From Lamellibrachia columna (taxonomy: Eukaryota > Annelida > Polychaeta > Sabellida > Siboglinidae), in contig OY759263.1 of the NCBI GenBank assembly GCA_963662155.1, positions 913,095-977,094 on the forward strand: a stretch of DNA of 64,000 bases. Direction: 5' to 3'. Position numbers and translations under genes: made by a program. Positions 11,388 through 25,000 of the stretch are shown here, piece by piece (the stretch's first letter is position 1; each line of letters begins with the position of its first letter). A model generated the notes under the pieces. The model ran no database searches. It was given only the letters and a program-made list of their open reading frames with translations, and had not been told where the DNA came from.

Positions 11388-13130
11388 CAATTAATCAATC
11401 CAATGTCTAATCATTGGATTTTGCTAATAAATAAAAGTGTGAAAATAATTCACAAAAAGACTTTTCTAACCATCATAAAAGGCTAAATGTTGAAGAACGA
11501 ATACGTTCGTTAAAAGATTTTACATGATTTGCACTACAATGGGGTGACAAGTTTTATAAAATTCTACAACTGTTGTTATATGCAACAGTAATGCCTTCCA
11601 GACTATGTCTTTTAAATTATTATTATTATATCACCAAATAACCACAGTATTATGGGGGCTATGATTGTAATCATCATAGCATCTGTAAAAAACGTGAATT
11701 AACATGCTGCTATATAACAGTGACATGAGAACATGGAGTTTTTCACTCGCATATTTAAAGTGTTCGTTACTTACACTATCATAAACCAGGGCTTTGCCTA
11801 TAGGCATTGCATACATTTATCTTGAATTTCCTTAATTAACATTAACAATCATTTGATCATTAAACTGTACATTGCTACAGTATTCATTGATCTTCTTGAT
11901 GTTGACTGGAGAGCCAGGTATAGAGTTAAGTAGGGACTGGTAATGATGAAGCCACATATTCTTTACATTTTCCACACCTGAGGCACCACCAACATTGCTA
12001 GGATTTGGCAACCTGGCATGATTCATATGACAAACAAATGAAGATTAGTGTTTTTACCCCAAAATATATAAAGGAATTCATTTTTCAGAGCAAACTGGAA
12101 CACTAAAAAAAGCAACATATTAGCGGTTAGTTACACTGGTTGCGATTGGCCTATACGTCTATATTAATTGTGTTGACTTATTGATTAAGCATGTAGACTT
12201 GTCAGAGATGCGTTGTACCTATTGGGTAGATGTGTTGGCTGAGTTGATGACATATTTTAGTACAACGCCTACACAAATCATTTACCCAACAAGGTCCAAC
12301 ATATGCTACACTGCGGCTCAACTTACTCCACACCAAGTGTTAGTTGAACCAACGATATTTGAATCAGTGGCATGTAATTATCTATGCATACTAAATATAT
12401 TATCTGGTATAAAATGGCCTACTAATTAATTATCTATGCATACTAAATATATTATCTGGTATAAAATGGCCTACTAATTAATTATCTATGCATACTAAAT
12501 ATATTATCTGGTATAAAATGGCCTATTAATAATCATAGTTTATGTGAGAAAAAAAAATGTTGACTTATGAAAATGATTGTGCCCTAGATATCAAAAAGAA
12601 TTAAAATGGCTCAACTAACACTGCCTTCCCCTACATGTTTAATTATGTTTAATATGCACAATTTTTTATATACAAGTGTTAATTCATGCGATGTGCATTT
12701 AATTGGCAAATATTGTCACCCCACTTTTTGTAATTGTCAAAGACACATTTTATTTATTTCGTCTCAAGTGATTTCACATTTTCGTTAAGTTTGATAACGA
12801 CACGAACTTCTGAAACATAGAAACAAGATGTCATGACAACAGTAATTTCATTTTAAGTTGCTTAACTCAATTCAAGTGTTTAAAACATTACTATTTTAAA
12901 GTACTCGATGTGATATATTTATTATATATATTTATATTTCCACCTATATTGATGTGTTCGGGGATTGAACAACGGTCTTTTTGTTGAATAAAGGATGCAG
13001 TCAATTATGTAATCGGAATGTTTTCAACTTGCCCTGGACTGAGGTGACACTCAATATCTACTCAGTTCTACCTAGTATAAGATTAATCCTCACTTCAAGG
13101 GTTTGTTATTACTGCACTTATCATCAAATG
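11341..13130. other. AT-rich intergenic DNA with (AT)n and a 51-bp triplication
   Basis: An AT microsatellite (11341-11382) ends the Gypsy target. Three direct copies of a 51-bp unit containing TATCTATGCATACTAAATA lie at about 12377-12530. No gene was recognised; the short open frames look random. Confidence 0.6.
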
Positions 13131-16100
13131 CCTCTCTCCTGTTTCTGCTTCCATACACACTGCCTCTCTCCTGCTCCTGTTTCCATACACGCTTCCTCTC
13201 TCCTGTTTCTGCTTCCATACACACTGCCTCTCTCCTGCTCCTGTTTCCATACACGCTTCCTCTCTCCTGTTTCTACTTCCATACACATTGCCTCTCTCCT
13301 GTTTCTACTTCCATACACACTGCCTCTCTCCTGTTTCTGCTTCCATACACACTGCCTCTCTCCTGTTTCTGCTTCCATACACACTGCCTCTCTCCTGTTT
13401 CTGCTTCCATACACACTGCCTCTCTCCTGTTTCTGCTTCCATACACACTGTCTCTCTCCTGCTCAGGCTTCCATGCACATTGTCTCTCTCCTGCTCAGGC
13501 TTCCATGCACGCTCTCTCTCTCCTGCTCAGGCTTCCATACACACTGCCTCTCTCCTGCTCAGGCTTCCATACACACTGTCTCTCTCCTGCTCAGGCTTCC
13601 ATACACACTGTCTCTCTCCTGCTCAGGCTTCCATGCACACTGTCTCTCTCCTGCTCAGGCTTCCATACACACTGTCTCTCTCCTGCTCAGGCTTCCATAC
13701 ACACTGTCTCTCTCCTGTTTCTGCTTCCATAGACACTGTCTCTCTTCTGTTCAGGCTTCCATACACACTGCTGCTCTCCTGCTCAGGCTCCATACACACT
13801 GCCTCTCTCCTGTTTCTGCTTCCATACACACTGTCTCTCTCCTGCTCAGGCTTCCATACACATTGTCTCTCTCCTGCTCAGGCTTCCATACACACTGCCT
13901 CTCTCCTGCTCAGGCTTCCATATACACTGCCTCTCTCCTGTTTCTGCTTCCATACACACTGCCTCTCTCCTGTTTCTGCTTCCATACACACTGTCTCTCT
14001 CCTGCTCAGGCTTCCATACACACTGTCTCTCTCCTGTTTTTGCTTCCATAGACACTGTCTCTCTTCTGTTCAGGCTTCCATACACACTGCTGCTCTCCTG
14101 CTCAGGCTTCCATACACACTGTCTCTCTCCTGCTCAGGCTTCCATACACACTGTCTCTCTCGTGCTCAGGCTTCCATACACACTGCCTCTCTCCTGCTCA
14201 GGCTTCCATACACACTGCCTCTCTCCTGCTCAGGCTTCCATACACACTGTCTCTCTCCTGCTCAGGCTTCCATACACACTGCTGCTCTCCTGCTCATGCT
14301 TCCATACACACTGTCTCTCTCCTGCTCAGGCTTCTATACACACTGCCTCTCTCCTGCTCAGGCTTCCATACACACTACTGCTCTCCTGCTCAGGCTTCCA
14401 TACACACTGCCTCTCTCCTGCTCAGGCTTCCATACACACTGTCTCTCTCCTGCTCAGGCTTCCATACACACTGCCTCTCTCCTGCTCAGGCTTCCATACA
14501 CACTGCGGCTCTCCTGCTCAGGCTTCTATACACACTGCCTCTCTCCTGCTCAGGCTTCCATATACACTTCTGCTTTCCTGCTCAGGCTTCCATACACACT
14601 GCCTCTCTCCTGCTCAGGCTTCCATACACACTGTCTCTCTCCTGCTCAGGCTTCCATACACACTGCCTCTCTCCTGCTCAGGCTTCTATACACAATGCCT
14701 CTCTCCTGCTCAGGCTTCCATGCACACTGCCTCTCTCCTGCTCAGGCTTCCATACACACTGCCTCTCTCCTGCTCAGGCTTCCATACACACTGTCTCTCT
14801 CCTGCTCAGGCTTCCATACACACTGCCTCTCTCCTGCTCAGGCTTCCATACACACGGCTGCTCTCCTGCTCGGGCTTCCATACACACTGCCTCTCTCCTG
14901 CTCAGGCTTCCATACACACTACTGCTCTCCTGCTCAGGCTTCCATACACACTGCCTCTCTCCTGCTCAGGCTTCCATACACACTGTCTCTCTCCTGCTCA
15001 GGCTTCCATACACACTGCCTCTCTCCTGCTCAGGCTTCCATACACACTGTCTCTCTCCTGCTCAGGCTTCCATACACACCGTCTCTCTCCTGTTTCTGCT
15101 TCCATAGACACTGTCTCTCTTCTGTTCAGGCTTCCATACACACTGCTGCTCTCCTGCTCAGGCTCCATACACACTGCCTCTCTCCTGTTTCTGCTTCCAT
15201 ACACACTGTCTCTCTCCTGCTCAGGCTTCCATACACATTGTCTCTCTCCTGCTCAGGCTTCCATACACACTGCCTCTCTCCTGCTCAGGCTTCCATACAC
15301 ACTGCCTCTCTCCTGTTTCTGCTTCCATACACACTGCCTCTCTCCTGTTTCTGCTTCCATACACACTGTCTCTCTCCTGCTCAGGCTTCCATACACACTG
15401 TCTCTCTCCTGTTTTTGCTTCCATAGACACTGTCTCTCTTCTGTTCAGGCTTCCATACACACTGCTGCTCTCCTGCTCAGGCTTCCATACACACTGTCTC
15501 TCTCCTGCTCAGGCTTCCATACACACTGTCTCTCTCGTGCTCAGGCTTCCATACACACTGCCTCTCTCCTGCTCAGGCTTCCATACACACTGCCTCTCTC
15601 CTGCTCAGGCTTCCATACACACTGTCTCTCTCCTGCTCAGGCCTCCATACACACTGCTGCTCTCCTGCTCATGCTTCCATACACACTGTCTCTCTCCTGC
15701 TCAGGCTTCTATACACACTGCCTCTCTCCTGCTCAGGCTTCCATACACACTACTGCTCTCCTGCTCAGGCTTCCATACACACTGCCTCTCTCCTGCTCAG
15801 GCTTCCATACACATTGTCTCTCTCCTGCTCAGGCTTCCATACACACTGCCTCTCTCCTGCTCAGGCTTCCATACACACTGCGGCTCTCCTGCTCAGGCTT
15901 CTATACACACTGCCTCTCTCCTGCTCAGGCTTCCATATACACTGCTGCTTTCCTGCTCAGGCTTCCATACACACTGCCTCTCTCCTGCTCAGGCTTCCAT
16001 ACACACTGTCTCTCTCCTGCTCAGGCTTCCATACACACTGCCTCTCTCCTGCTCAGGCTTCTATACACAATGCCTCTCTCCTGCTCAGGCTTCCATGCAC

Positions 16101-16770
16101 ACTGCCTCTCTCCTGCTCAGGCTTCCATACACACTGCCTCTCTCCTGCTCAGGCTTCCATACACACTGTCTCTCTCCTGCTCAGGCTTCCATACACACTG
16201 CCTCTCTCCTGCTCAGGCTTCCATACACACGGCTGCTCTCCTGCTCGGGCTTCCATACACACTGCCTCTCTCCTGCTCAGGCTTCCATACACACTACTGC
16301 TCTCCTGCTCAGGCTTCCATACACACTGCCTCTCTCCTGCTCAGGCTTCCATACACACTGTCTCTCTCCTGCTCAGGCTTCCATACACACTGCCTCTCTC
16401 CTGCTCAGGCTTCCATACACACTGCGGCTCTCCTGCTCAGGCTTCTATACACACTGCCTCTCTCCTGCTCAGGCTTCCATATACACTGCTGCTTTCCTGC
16501 TCAGGCTTCCATACACACTGCCTCTCTCCTGCTCAGGCTTCCATACACACTGTCTCTCTCCTGCTCAGGCTTCCATACACACTGCCTCTCTCCTGCTCAG
16601 GCTTCTATACACAATGCCTCTCTCCTGCTCAGGCTTCCATACACACTGCCTCTCTCCTGCTCAGGCTTCTATACACAATGCCTCTCTCCTGCTCAGGCTT
16701 CCATGCACACTGCCTCTCTCCTGCTCAGGCTTCCATACACTCTGCCTCTCTCCTGCTTCCATACACACTG
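13131..16770. repeat. 32-bp minisatellite, about 113 copies, with a 1,375-bp higher-order duplication
   Basis: The unit reads roughly CTGCCTCTCTCCTGCTCAGG plus CTTCCATACACA. Early units have CTGTTTCTGCTTCC instead of CTGCTCAGGCTTCC. A block starting near 13620 recurs 1,375 bp later with the same order of variants, so the array grew partly by large segmental duplication. Because 32 bp is free of stops in several frames, open frames of up to 870 codons arise; they are periodicity artefacts. Confidence 0.93.
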
Positions 16771-16879
16771 CTAGAAGCCGCCAGCTGTAGTTGGGTAAAC
16801 AAACCTGGTTCACATTTCCTTCCCATTCATACTCATATATATCCTTTTACATTTACATTTGTTGAACGTTAGATACCAT

Positions 16880-17320
16880 TTATTACTCCATGCTCACTTA
16901 AATGATCTAAATCAGCTTGTGAGAGTTCACAGTCAGATTTATTGTTCTGAATATTTTGGTGTCACCAGCAAGCATTGCTACATTACTATTTACTGTCTCT
17001 AGTAAATCATTTACATAAATTAAAAAGAGAATATAGGTCCCAATACTGATATTGAACCCCGCTGATGACATTAAACCATTCAGAATACACACCTTTGACC
17101 ATATTTTGCATTTTTTTATCTGATAGAAAATCAGCTATCCATTCTAAAACTTTACCTCGTTTTCCATAAGCAGATAGTTTCTGCAGCTACCTCTATTTCG
17201 GGACTTTGTCAAATGCTTTTTGAAAATCCAGAAAAATAACATCAACACTATTATGTCCCTGGTCAACATCTTCTGTCCAACTTTCTGAAGTTTCCAACAA
17301 ATTTGTTACACAAGAACGAC
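16880..17320 (-). pseudogene. RT fragment of a second LINE family
   Basis: On the minus strand, broken frames show DVIFLDFQKAFDKVP (near 17210) and ILFLIYVNDLLETVNSNVAM (near 17010), where the catalytic FADD motif has become LAGD. It has lost its frame and is shorter than the adjacent LINE. Confidence 0.7.
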
Positions 17321-17422
17321 ATTATGTAACAAGATTTAACAAGATTTGCCATCCAAGCCAAAGGCCCAGATGGCAAGTGGACAAGGAAGCCATTGGCTTA
17401 TCGAGAGTCCAACAATGTTCAT

Positions 17423-19018
17423 CTACTTATAACCCGCCCTCTTGAGATATGTGTCAACCTTGTTTTTAAATATATTCACGCTGCTAGCAGTTACACAATC
17501 TGTAGACAATTTGTTCCATTCATTTATTGTCCTCTGTGAGAATGAGTGCTTCCTGATGTCCAATCTACATTGATCCTTTACTAATTTTACCTCATGTCCT
17601 CTAGTTCTGCTATCCTTCTTGAGTGAGAAAAACATATTTCTATCAATATTTTCATACCCATTCAATAACTTAAAAACTTCAATCTGATCTCCTCTTAACC
17701 TCCTTGTCTCTAGAGTTGTTAAACCACATTCCTTTAGGCATTCTTCATAACTAAGGTCTCTCAGTTCTGGAATCATTTTAGTTGCTCTCCTTTGTATGCG
17801 TTCAAGCGTATCTATATCCTTCTTACGATATGGTCTCCATGCTTGTATACAGTATTCTAAATGAGGTCTAACTACTGCTTTATAAAGAGGTATAATTAAC
17901 TTTTTTCCCTTGTATGTTATGTTTCTTCTAATCAATCCAAGAATTTGATTACCCTTTGAAGCTGCAATACCACACTGCTCTGAAACTTTCATATCAGCGC
18001 TTATTGTTACTCCTAAGTCCTTTTCTTTTACAGTAGTACCCAGAACAGTATCTCCCATTTTATAGTTTACATTCAAGTTCCCATGTCCTGTATGTAGGCA
18101 TTTACATTTCCCAAAATTTAACAGCATCTGCCATTTCTCAGACCATTTCACTAATCTGTCTAGATCGTTTTGTAAATATTGTTTATCACCATCAGTATTA
18201 ACCTTTCTAAACAGTTTTGTGTCATCCGCAAATTTCAGTACGTTACTTGTTATACTGTCGTCCAAGTCATTGATAGAAATTAAGAATAATATAGGTCCTA
18301 ATACTGATCCTTGAGGTACCCCACTCAAAACCGATTTCCAATTTGAAACTTCTCCATCTACTACAACTCGTTGTCTTCTGTCAGTCAGCCATTGTTCTAT
18401 CCAGTCAGTTATGCTATCCCCGATACCATGGGCTTTTAATTTAAGTAGTAATCTTTGATGTGGCACTTTGTCAAAAGCTTTCTGAAAATCTAAGTAGATA
18501 ATATCTACTGGCAATCCCACGTCTATCCACTTAGTGATTTCTTCCAAAAAACATAACATATTTGTTAAGCATGACCTCGCTTTAAGGAATCCATGTTGAG
18601 ATGAATTTAATAATTTATGCTTAACGAGGAAGTCCACCATATGGTTTTTAATTAACCTTTCTAATAATTTATAAATCACTGACGTTAAACTCACTGGTCT
18701 GTAATTCTCTGACTTATTTCTCGAACCCTTTTTAAATAATGGTATGATGTTTGCTTCTTTCCATTCAAACGGAACAACTCCCTCTTTTAATGACAAGTTG
18801 AATACTCTTGCAAGTGGTATACTGATTTGTTCTACTGTTTCCATTAATAATTTTGGAGGAATCCCATCCACTCCCGGTGATTTGTTATCCTTCATTGCCT
18901 TTATTTTCTTAGCTACCAATTCTGGAGTTACAACTAACAGACCTAAATAGTCAGATTTAGCCCCCTGAAATTTAGCATCAGCAACTAGTAATGGTAAACA
19001 CTGAACTGAAGTAACCAT
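17423..19018 (-). pseudogene. LINE reverse transcriptase domain (531 codons)
   Basis: The open RT part copies element RNA at the nicked target site. Motifs in order: [91 protein letters not shown] (catalytic ADD), and the thumb region [12 protein letters not shown] to AWRPYRKKD. It ends in the cysteine-poor tail typical of this family (WNKLSTDCVTASSVN). The open frame is intact, but it is separated from its endonuclease by frameshifts. Confidence 0.9.
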
Positions 19019-19434
19019 TTAGGTCTTCCGCCATTAAAAACCCCTGTGATATTATATTTCCAGCACTGTCTTCTAGAGGTCCAACCTTGTCTTGTACGTT
19101 TTGTTTACTCCTGACATATGCATAAAAACTCTTGCTGTCATTTTTTATGTTACATGCTAGTTTTTGCTCATAGCTTCTTTTAGATTGTCTGATTTCAGTT
19201 GTAGCTGCATTAAGTGCCTCTTTGTATTTTGCATAGTCTTCTTCCTTTCTGGTACGCCTATAAACCCTCCACATAGTTTGTTTTACCATTATTTTTCTAA
19301 TAGCCTCTTTTGACAAGTGTTTCTTTCTACACCGTTTTCCTTGTTTTTGGAAGGGAACAAATTTATCGATGATACTCTCAATTTCATATTTTAGAATATT
19401 CCAACATTCAATTGCGGTCTTATTCATCAGCATG

Positions 19435-20266
19435 TTATTCCAATCTAGCTTTAATTGCTAAGTATTTTCTCATATCTTTGTAGTTACCTTTATGGAAGTT
19501 TCTCTTGTACGTTTTCTTATTTTTACTTTCTGATTTTACATTGATGTCAAAATGTATTTGATTATGGTCACTATTACCCAATGGTTCAAATATTTTTACA
19601 TTGTCCACTAATTCTTTTTGTGATGACAAAACTATATCTAATACATTTTCTCCCCTGCATGGTTGGTTCTAGTACGTGCTGAGTAAGAAAGCTATCCTGG
19701 ATTAAAAATATAAATTGTTGGTCCTCAATCCCTGTGCTCTCTAGAGAATTCCATTGTATGTGTCCATGGTTAAAATCTCCCATTATGATACATTCCCCTT
19801 TACTAACTTCCTTTATATCGTTTTTTATTTTTGTGTTGTCCTCTTCGTTTATGTTTGGACTTCGGTAAACTAATCCAATAGTTAATTTTGAATTTCCTGA
19901 AACAATTTTGCACCAAACAGCTTCATCGCTATCTGCTTCCCTTTCTAGTTTTATTTCATAAGCCTGAATAGATTCTTTAACATATAAAATAACTCCCCCG
20001 CCCCTTCTTCCTATTCGATCTTTCCTAAACATTACATATCCTGTCAGTCCTAATTCAGCATCTGTTATATCTATGTTAGCCCATGATTCAGTTATACCAA
20101 TTATGTGAGGGTCAATATCTTCTACCATAATGTTTAATTCGTTTTTCTTATTTACTATGCTCCTTGCATTTAAACATACGCATCTATAACCTTTTTCAGA
20201 GATGTTTTTCGGATGATTTGATATTGGTTTATCTGTGCTAGTGGCCTCTTGTTCTGCTTGAGACAC
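19435..20266 (-). pseudogene. LINE endonuclease domain (EEP family), frame-shifted
   Basis: The two frames 20266-19586 and 19629-19435 together form an exonuclease-endonuclease-phosphatase domain. Motifs are [22 protein letters not shown] (catalytic Glu), [14 protein letters not shown] (catalytic Asp/Asn) and [10 protein letters not shown] (catalytic His). A small insertion near 19655 breaks the frame. Confidence 0.85.
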
Positions 20267-20285
20267 CTCTAGGTAACCCGTGTTG

Positions 20286-20831
20286 GTATGGGGTATTTAA
20301 ATTATTTTTTAATAAATGTACATCCCTCCCACAAGATTCAGTTTACTGGCTAGACTAACTGGTCTATAATTACTAGCCGTAGACTGGGATCTTTCTTATA
20401 AATTAAATTATAAATTTACCTATAGCAATATAAATATAACAAATAAAATCGAACACAATCGTGAAATATATTTTAAAAATCGAACACAATCGTGAAATAT
20501 ATTCAAAGGTCTGGTATAGAGATCTGTGAACGTAGGGTTAATTTGGGAAATGGCGGGTACTGATGCGACACTAACATCACATGACACTGTTTGTTTGTAC
20601 TTGAGTTTTGTATAACCCAATTAAAATTTCAGTTAACGTACTCCCCTCGTTACGGCTGTTTGCTGACAACCGAATCACATTATTATTTATATATGTAGTT
20701 AGACAACATCACGAATATTTCAAATAACACAAACACTCAAATGGTTCAAATGTAATAAGTAACACACATATACTGAAAACATTAAACGCTTTCCGGCCGG
20801 GGGACAACATCCGGGTGTGTTGCTGTTTAAA
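20286..20831 (+). promoter_or_regulatory. Region upstream of the SMCHD1-like gene
   Basis: A short minus-strand RT scrap (reading SNYRPVSLASKL on the minus strand, about 20330-20400) and a 30-bp direct duplication (AAAATCGAACACAATCGTG at about 20444 and 20474) lie here. The last 50 bases before the ATG hold ETS-like TTTCCGG (20789) and a GC-rich stretch; another TTCTTCCGG lies just inside exon 1. There is no clear TATA box. The promoter assignment is inferred from position. Confidence 0.4.
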
Positions 20832-20996
20832 ATGGCGTCGCATAGGGAGCGATTTTCTTCCGGCGGTACACTCGTTGAAGGCAAAAAAGGCGATGTCATT
20901 TTTGTATTTGACAGAAGAAAGGGTGACAGCGCCGAGGTGTCGTTGCAGTTCGACGGGCTGACAAATTTTAAGAGTTTCCAGGATAAGATACGCCAG
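20832..20996 (+). CDS. SMCHD1: SMCHD1 exon 1 (residues 1-55, ends phase 0)
   Basis: It starts at ATG 20832; an upstream in-frame GTG at 20817 is not needed. It encodes [12 protein letters not shown] through [11 protein letters not shown], the first strands of the ubiquitin-like region, where vertebrate SMCHD1 has VYLFDRRE. The donor is CGCCAG|GTAAAA. Confidence 0.85.
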
Positions 20997-22038
20997 GTAA
21001 AATACACTCGACTACTTTGTTTGGAAAACTGACGACGCATGCGTCGACTGTTGAGTCCCTGGACCAGGCGAAGGCGCCACTATCAAAATATTGATGTACT
21101 CGAAACGTGCATCTTTTTCAGACAAAACTACCACAGTGAATTTCCATTGGCAGAATAAAAAGCATTCATGCAGACTAACAGACACATAATATTATGATTA
21201 TTAACCCTTTCAGGCTATTGTTTTTTCAATTTGCTCAAATAGATAATTATCTAGTTTACATGTAGGCAGAGACTATTCGCAGAGCAGCTCTGTGAATAAC
21301 AGCCAAAATGTTTCTTATTCAGAGAGCAGCTCTGCGAATTACAGGAAAAAAATTTTTCAGCCAGTTTACTGCAAAAATGTTTCTTATACCTTATGATACC
21401 TTATGACGATTCTGATCGCAGGATCCAGATGATTCCTCCATGATCAGATCTTCTTCAGAATCAAATAGTTTTATATCATAATTTCCGGTTCCAGTAGTTA
21501 TTGTTAAAGGGGATTCATAGTCGTATACTATTGCCTGGGTAGACCAGAAATTGTCTAGATGGTTTTTAAATGAGTTTATTGATCTAGCTTGTATTACAGA
21601 GTTTGGTAGACTATTCCATAGTTCAGCCACTCTAAGAGGGAATGCATTTTTTCTTAGATTTATTTTCGCTCTTTGGGTAAAAAAAATTAAGAGAATGTCC
21701 TGCTCTGTGAATTACGGCTCAAAAATCTCTTATTTGCAGAGCAGCTCTGCAAATTACGACAACAGATGGTCTTATTTGCAGAGCAGCTCTGTGAACTACA
21801 GCAAATTGTAATTTTATTCACAGAGCAGCTCTGAATTATGGCAAATTATTGTGGGAGGACTCATTACGGAGACGTACCTTGAAACATACGCTAGTCTAAA
21901 AGTATGGCAGTCAGTCTGCACATGCTTTTTGATTTTCTGTTATGTGAACCATACTATTTTTAGCGCTATAAAGACTGCCAACTTCCCTCTATATTATAGA
22001 GGGAAGTATAGGGAATACTATAAATTGTACATATGGTG

Positions 22039-22096
<58 letters not shown>

Positions 22097-25000
22097 AACA
22101 ACCAGGACAGTGTTTTATTAATGTTAGCATATTTAATTTTGGTGTTGTACTGGGTGCTGTTGGATGTCAGCTACTTGTTCGGAGCCACAGCAATCGTTGA
22201 ACTGGGTGCTGTTGGATGTCAGCTACTTGTTCGGAGCCACAGCAATCGTTGAACTGGGTGCTGTTGGATGTCAGCTACTTGTTCGGAGCCACAGCAATCG
22301 TTGAACTGGGTGCTGTTGGATGTCAGCTACTTGTTCGGAGCCACAGCAATCGTTGAACTGGGTGCTGTTGGATGTCAGCTACTTGTTCGGAGCCACAGCA
22401 ATCGTTGAACTGGGTGCTGTTGGATGTCAGCTACTTGTTCGGAGCCACAGCAATCGTTGAACTGGGTGCTGTTGGAAGTCAGCTACTTGTTCGGAGCCAC
22501 AGCAATCGTTGAACTGGGTGCTGTTGGATGTCAGCTACTTGTTCGGAGCCACAGCAATCGTTGAACTGGGTGCTGTTGGATGTCAGCTACTTGTTCGGAG
22601 CCACAGCAATCGTTGAATTGGGTGCTGTTGGATGTCAGCTTCTTGTCGTTGAATTGACACAACAGAATTGAATGTCGCGAGCCTTCGAATATACGTCTTG
22701 TGTAGTCTGGAAAGAATTCCATGTGTTGAAGGTAACACCTTCTTACAAAAGAAGAGGCTCCATTGTTAAATCATAGCATATATACACATATGTTCAAAAA
22801 AGCAATAAAACACATCATGCCTAGAGTTGAGGCAAGCCTCGTCCAAAAACTCCAATGTGAACGAAAGACCAAGATGCTCAAACTACATTCTGGACATGCG
22901 CAAGAAAATGTTACACTGTGATTGGTTGATGCTCAGCGAATAAGAAAAAAATTAGCCGTTATTCGCAGAGCTGCTCTGCAAATAGCGAGTGTTACATGTA
23001 GGGCCTGTTACTAGTCCGGTAGACAATGTGTTATATCTGGAAGTAGGACTAGGGTACATACAAAGTTTTTGTGGTTTATGGTACTTTGGAGGGTACTGAT
23101 CCAGAAACTGCAGGATGCCATTTTGGCATCATTGAGCAATGTTTTTACAAACATTTAAAAAATAGCCTCTCTCATCATCTGGGCCAAAGCAATTGTCATA
23201 TAGATAGAAATGAACACCGCTGCCACTGAGTATCGCATTTGCGAAGCCCAACACATGCATTTGAAATTTTGTGAATAACACCTGCTATTTTTATCATTAT
23301 TGTTAATGAGGGATAAATGACAGGTAACATTATTTTTATCATTGTTAATGATGGATAAATGACAGGTAACATTATTTTTATCATTGTTAATGATGGATAA
23401 ATGACAGGTAACATTATTTTTATCATTGTTAATGAGGGATAAATGACAGGTAACATTATTTTTATCATTGTTAATGAGGGATAAATGACAGGTAACATTA
23501 TTTTTATCATTGTTAATGAGGGATAAATGACAGGTAACATTATTTTTATCATTGTTAATGATGGATAAATGACAGGTAACATTATTTTTATCATTGTTAA
23601 TGAGGGATAAATGACAGGTAACATTATTTTTATCATTGTTAATGAGGGATAAATGACAGGTAACATTATTTTTTCTCATCATTTCCACAGTGACTCAGTC
23701 AAATCATCGTAACGCTTATTAAAATTTTTGTTGGCATTTCCTCGACTTCGATACAACACATATTTACCGCATATTTCTGCCAAGTAATTTTAGGAAATAA
23801 TCTTGCATCGTAAAAGAACCTTCGCTTTGCTAGTCCATATTGCAATGCATTGTCCATGTTTTGTTATTCTATTGGTGTGTTGTAATTTTCAACGCATATG
23901 CATTTGTTTTTTATTGTGCTACATTATACAGTCAATATATTCAAGCTTCAACAGATAAGACATCATTCCCTGTGTCTTCAGAAATATATCTAGACATTAT
24001 AATTACCCGGTACTTAAATGTCTATTCATCCAGGCATGAAAACACCACTGTCCAGCTATTTCCCTTATTTCTGTTTATTTTTTCTTTATATTTTGCCGGG
24101 CATTGTATTAGTGCCAGAAGAATAGCTGCTCAATATTAGATCTGGGATTATAAACCGTATTCAAGTTCAACTGAGCACGGTTTCAAGCTCAAGCCTCGCC
24201 TTTACAATATGCTCAAACTCAGGTGAGGTTATAAAACATCTTGAGCGGGAAATCGTGCTCAGCGTTGAGCACAAAATGCTGAAATCCTGAGTATGCTCAG
24301 GACCATGCTCAAGCATAAATAAAAATGGCAGTTCACGCATAAATTTATTGAAGTCATTGAAAGTTTGTCCGTTTCGAGAATATACGCTGTCCAATTTGAG
24401 CGGCCAGACCGCCTATTTCCGAATTTTATCTATATGAAGAACTGATGGAATACGACATTTGTGAAAGATTTCGTTTGATGGCTCAAACTGCACTATTTAT
24501 CGAACATTTGCCAAACGTAACCGCAGCAGCGACAGACACCGCAAAACAATTGATAGTTTTCTTTTAGTGGCGGCTTTTTCGACGACGGGACCATTCATTT
24601 GCAGTTGCCACAGGACGACAACGTTCTATTTCAACTGCAGAATCAGAGTCACGATTCACACGAAACGTGTCTACAGAAATTTAAACTGTGGTTTAGCTGG
24701 ACGATATAACATAATATAGTTAATCTAAATATTGTATCAACCGGATTAAGCTTACATACCGTGCTATATTTATATTATTCATGCAGCCCAGGGCGAAGGA
24801 TGTCTGTATATGAAATATAAAAATTGCTATCCAAGGCCAAGGCAGTTACAGGGGTAGGACTTCACGCAGTGGGTGCCTTTTGGAAGTAGAATATACATAC
24901 AAAATATACAACACACACACCCAGAATAATTTAACGTTGTTGAGGTTTTTTTAGAGATTGTTCAAATTGAACACTAGGAAACAATATGTAAGAAAAACCT

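Larger units (their letters stand above)
17325..20285 (-). mobile_element. CR1/jockey-type LINE, almost full ORF2 but frame-shifted
   Basis: This is the longest copy in the window. Read on the minus strand it runs from the endonuclease (starting near 20266) through the linker to RT and a 3' UTR ending in AACAAGATTT repeats. ORF2 is broken into at least four frames (20266-19586, 19629-19435, 19433-18978, 19018-17423) by small indels, so it is inactive. ORF1 is not present. The copies at 2585-3766 and 51.9-58.6 kb belong to the same family. Confidence 0.9.
21260..22990. repeat. Dispersed palindromic motif CAGAGCAGCTCTG
   Basis: A near-perfect palindrome (GCAGAGCAGCTCTGC and variants, usually flanked by TTATT...GAATTAC) occurs at about 21278, 21322, 21736, 21778, 21820 and 22966. 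A related run is at 21699. The copies can form hairpins and sit on both sides of the LINE scrap at 21391-21700. Confidence 0.7.

Noticed and set aside
13288..16872. Open frames of up to 870 codons (PYTLPLSCSGFHTHCL units)
   Set aside because: Direct translation of the 32-bp satellite; the same is seen in several frames.
20817..20831. GTG start five codons upstream of SMCHD1 ATG
   Set aside because: Animal genes normally start at ATG; the ATG at 20832 is the first in this stretch.
22147..23672. Regular arrays that might suggest a CRISPR locus
   Set aside because: Units are contiguous with no unique spacers, and the DNA is eukaryotic.
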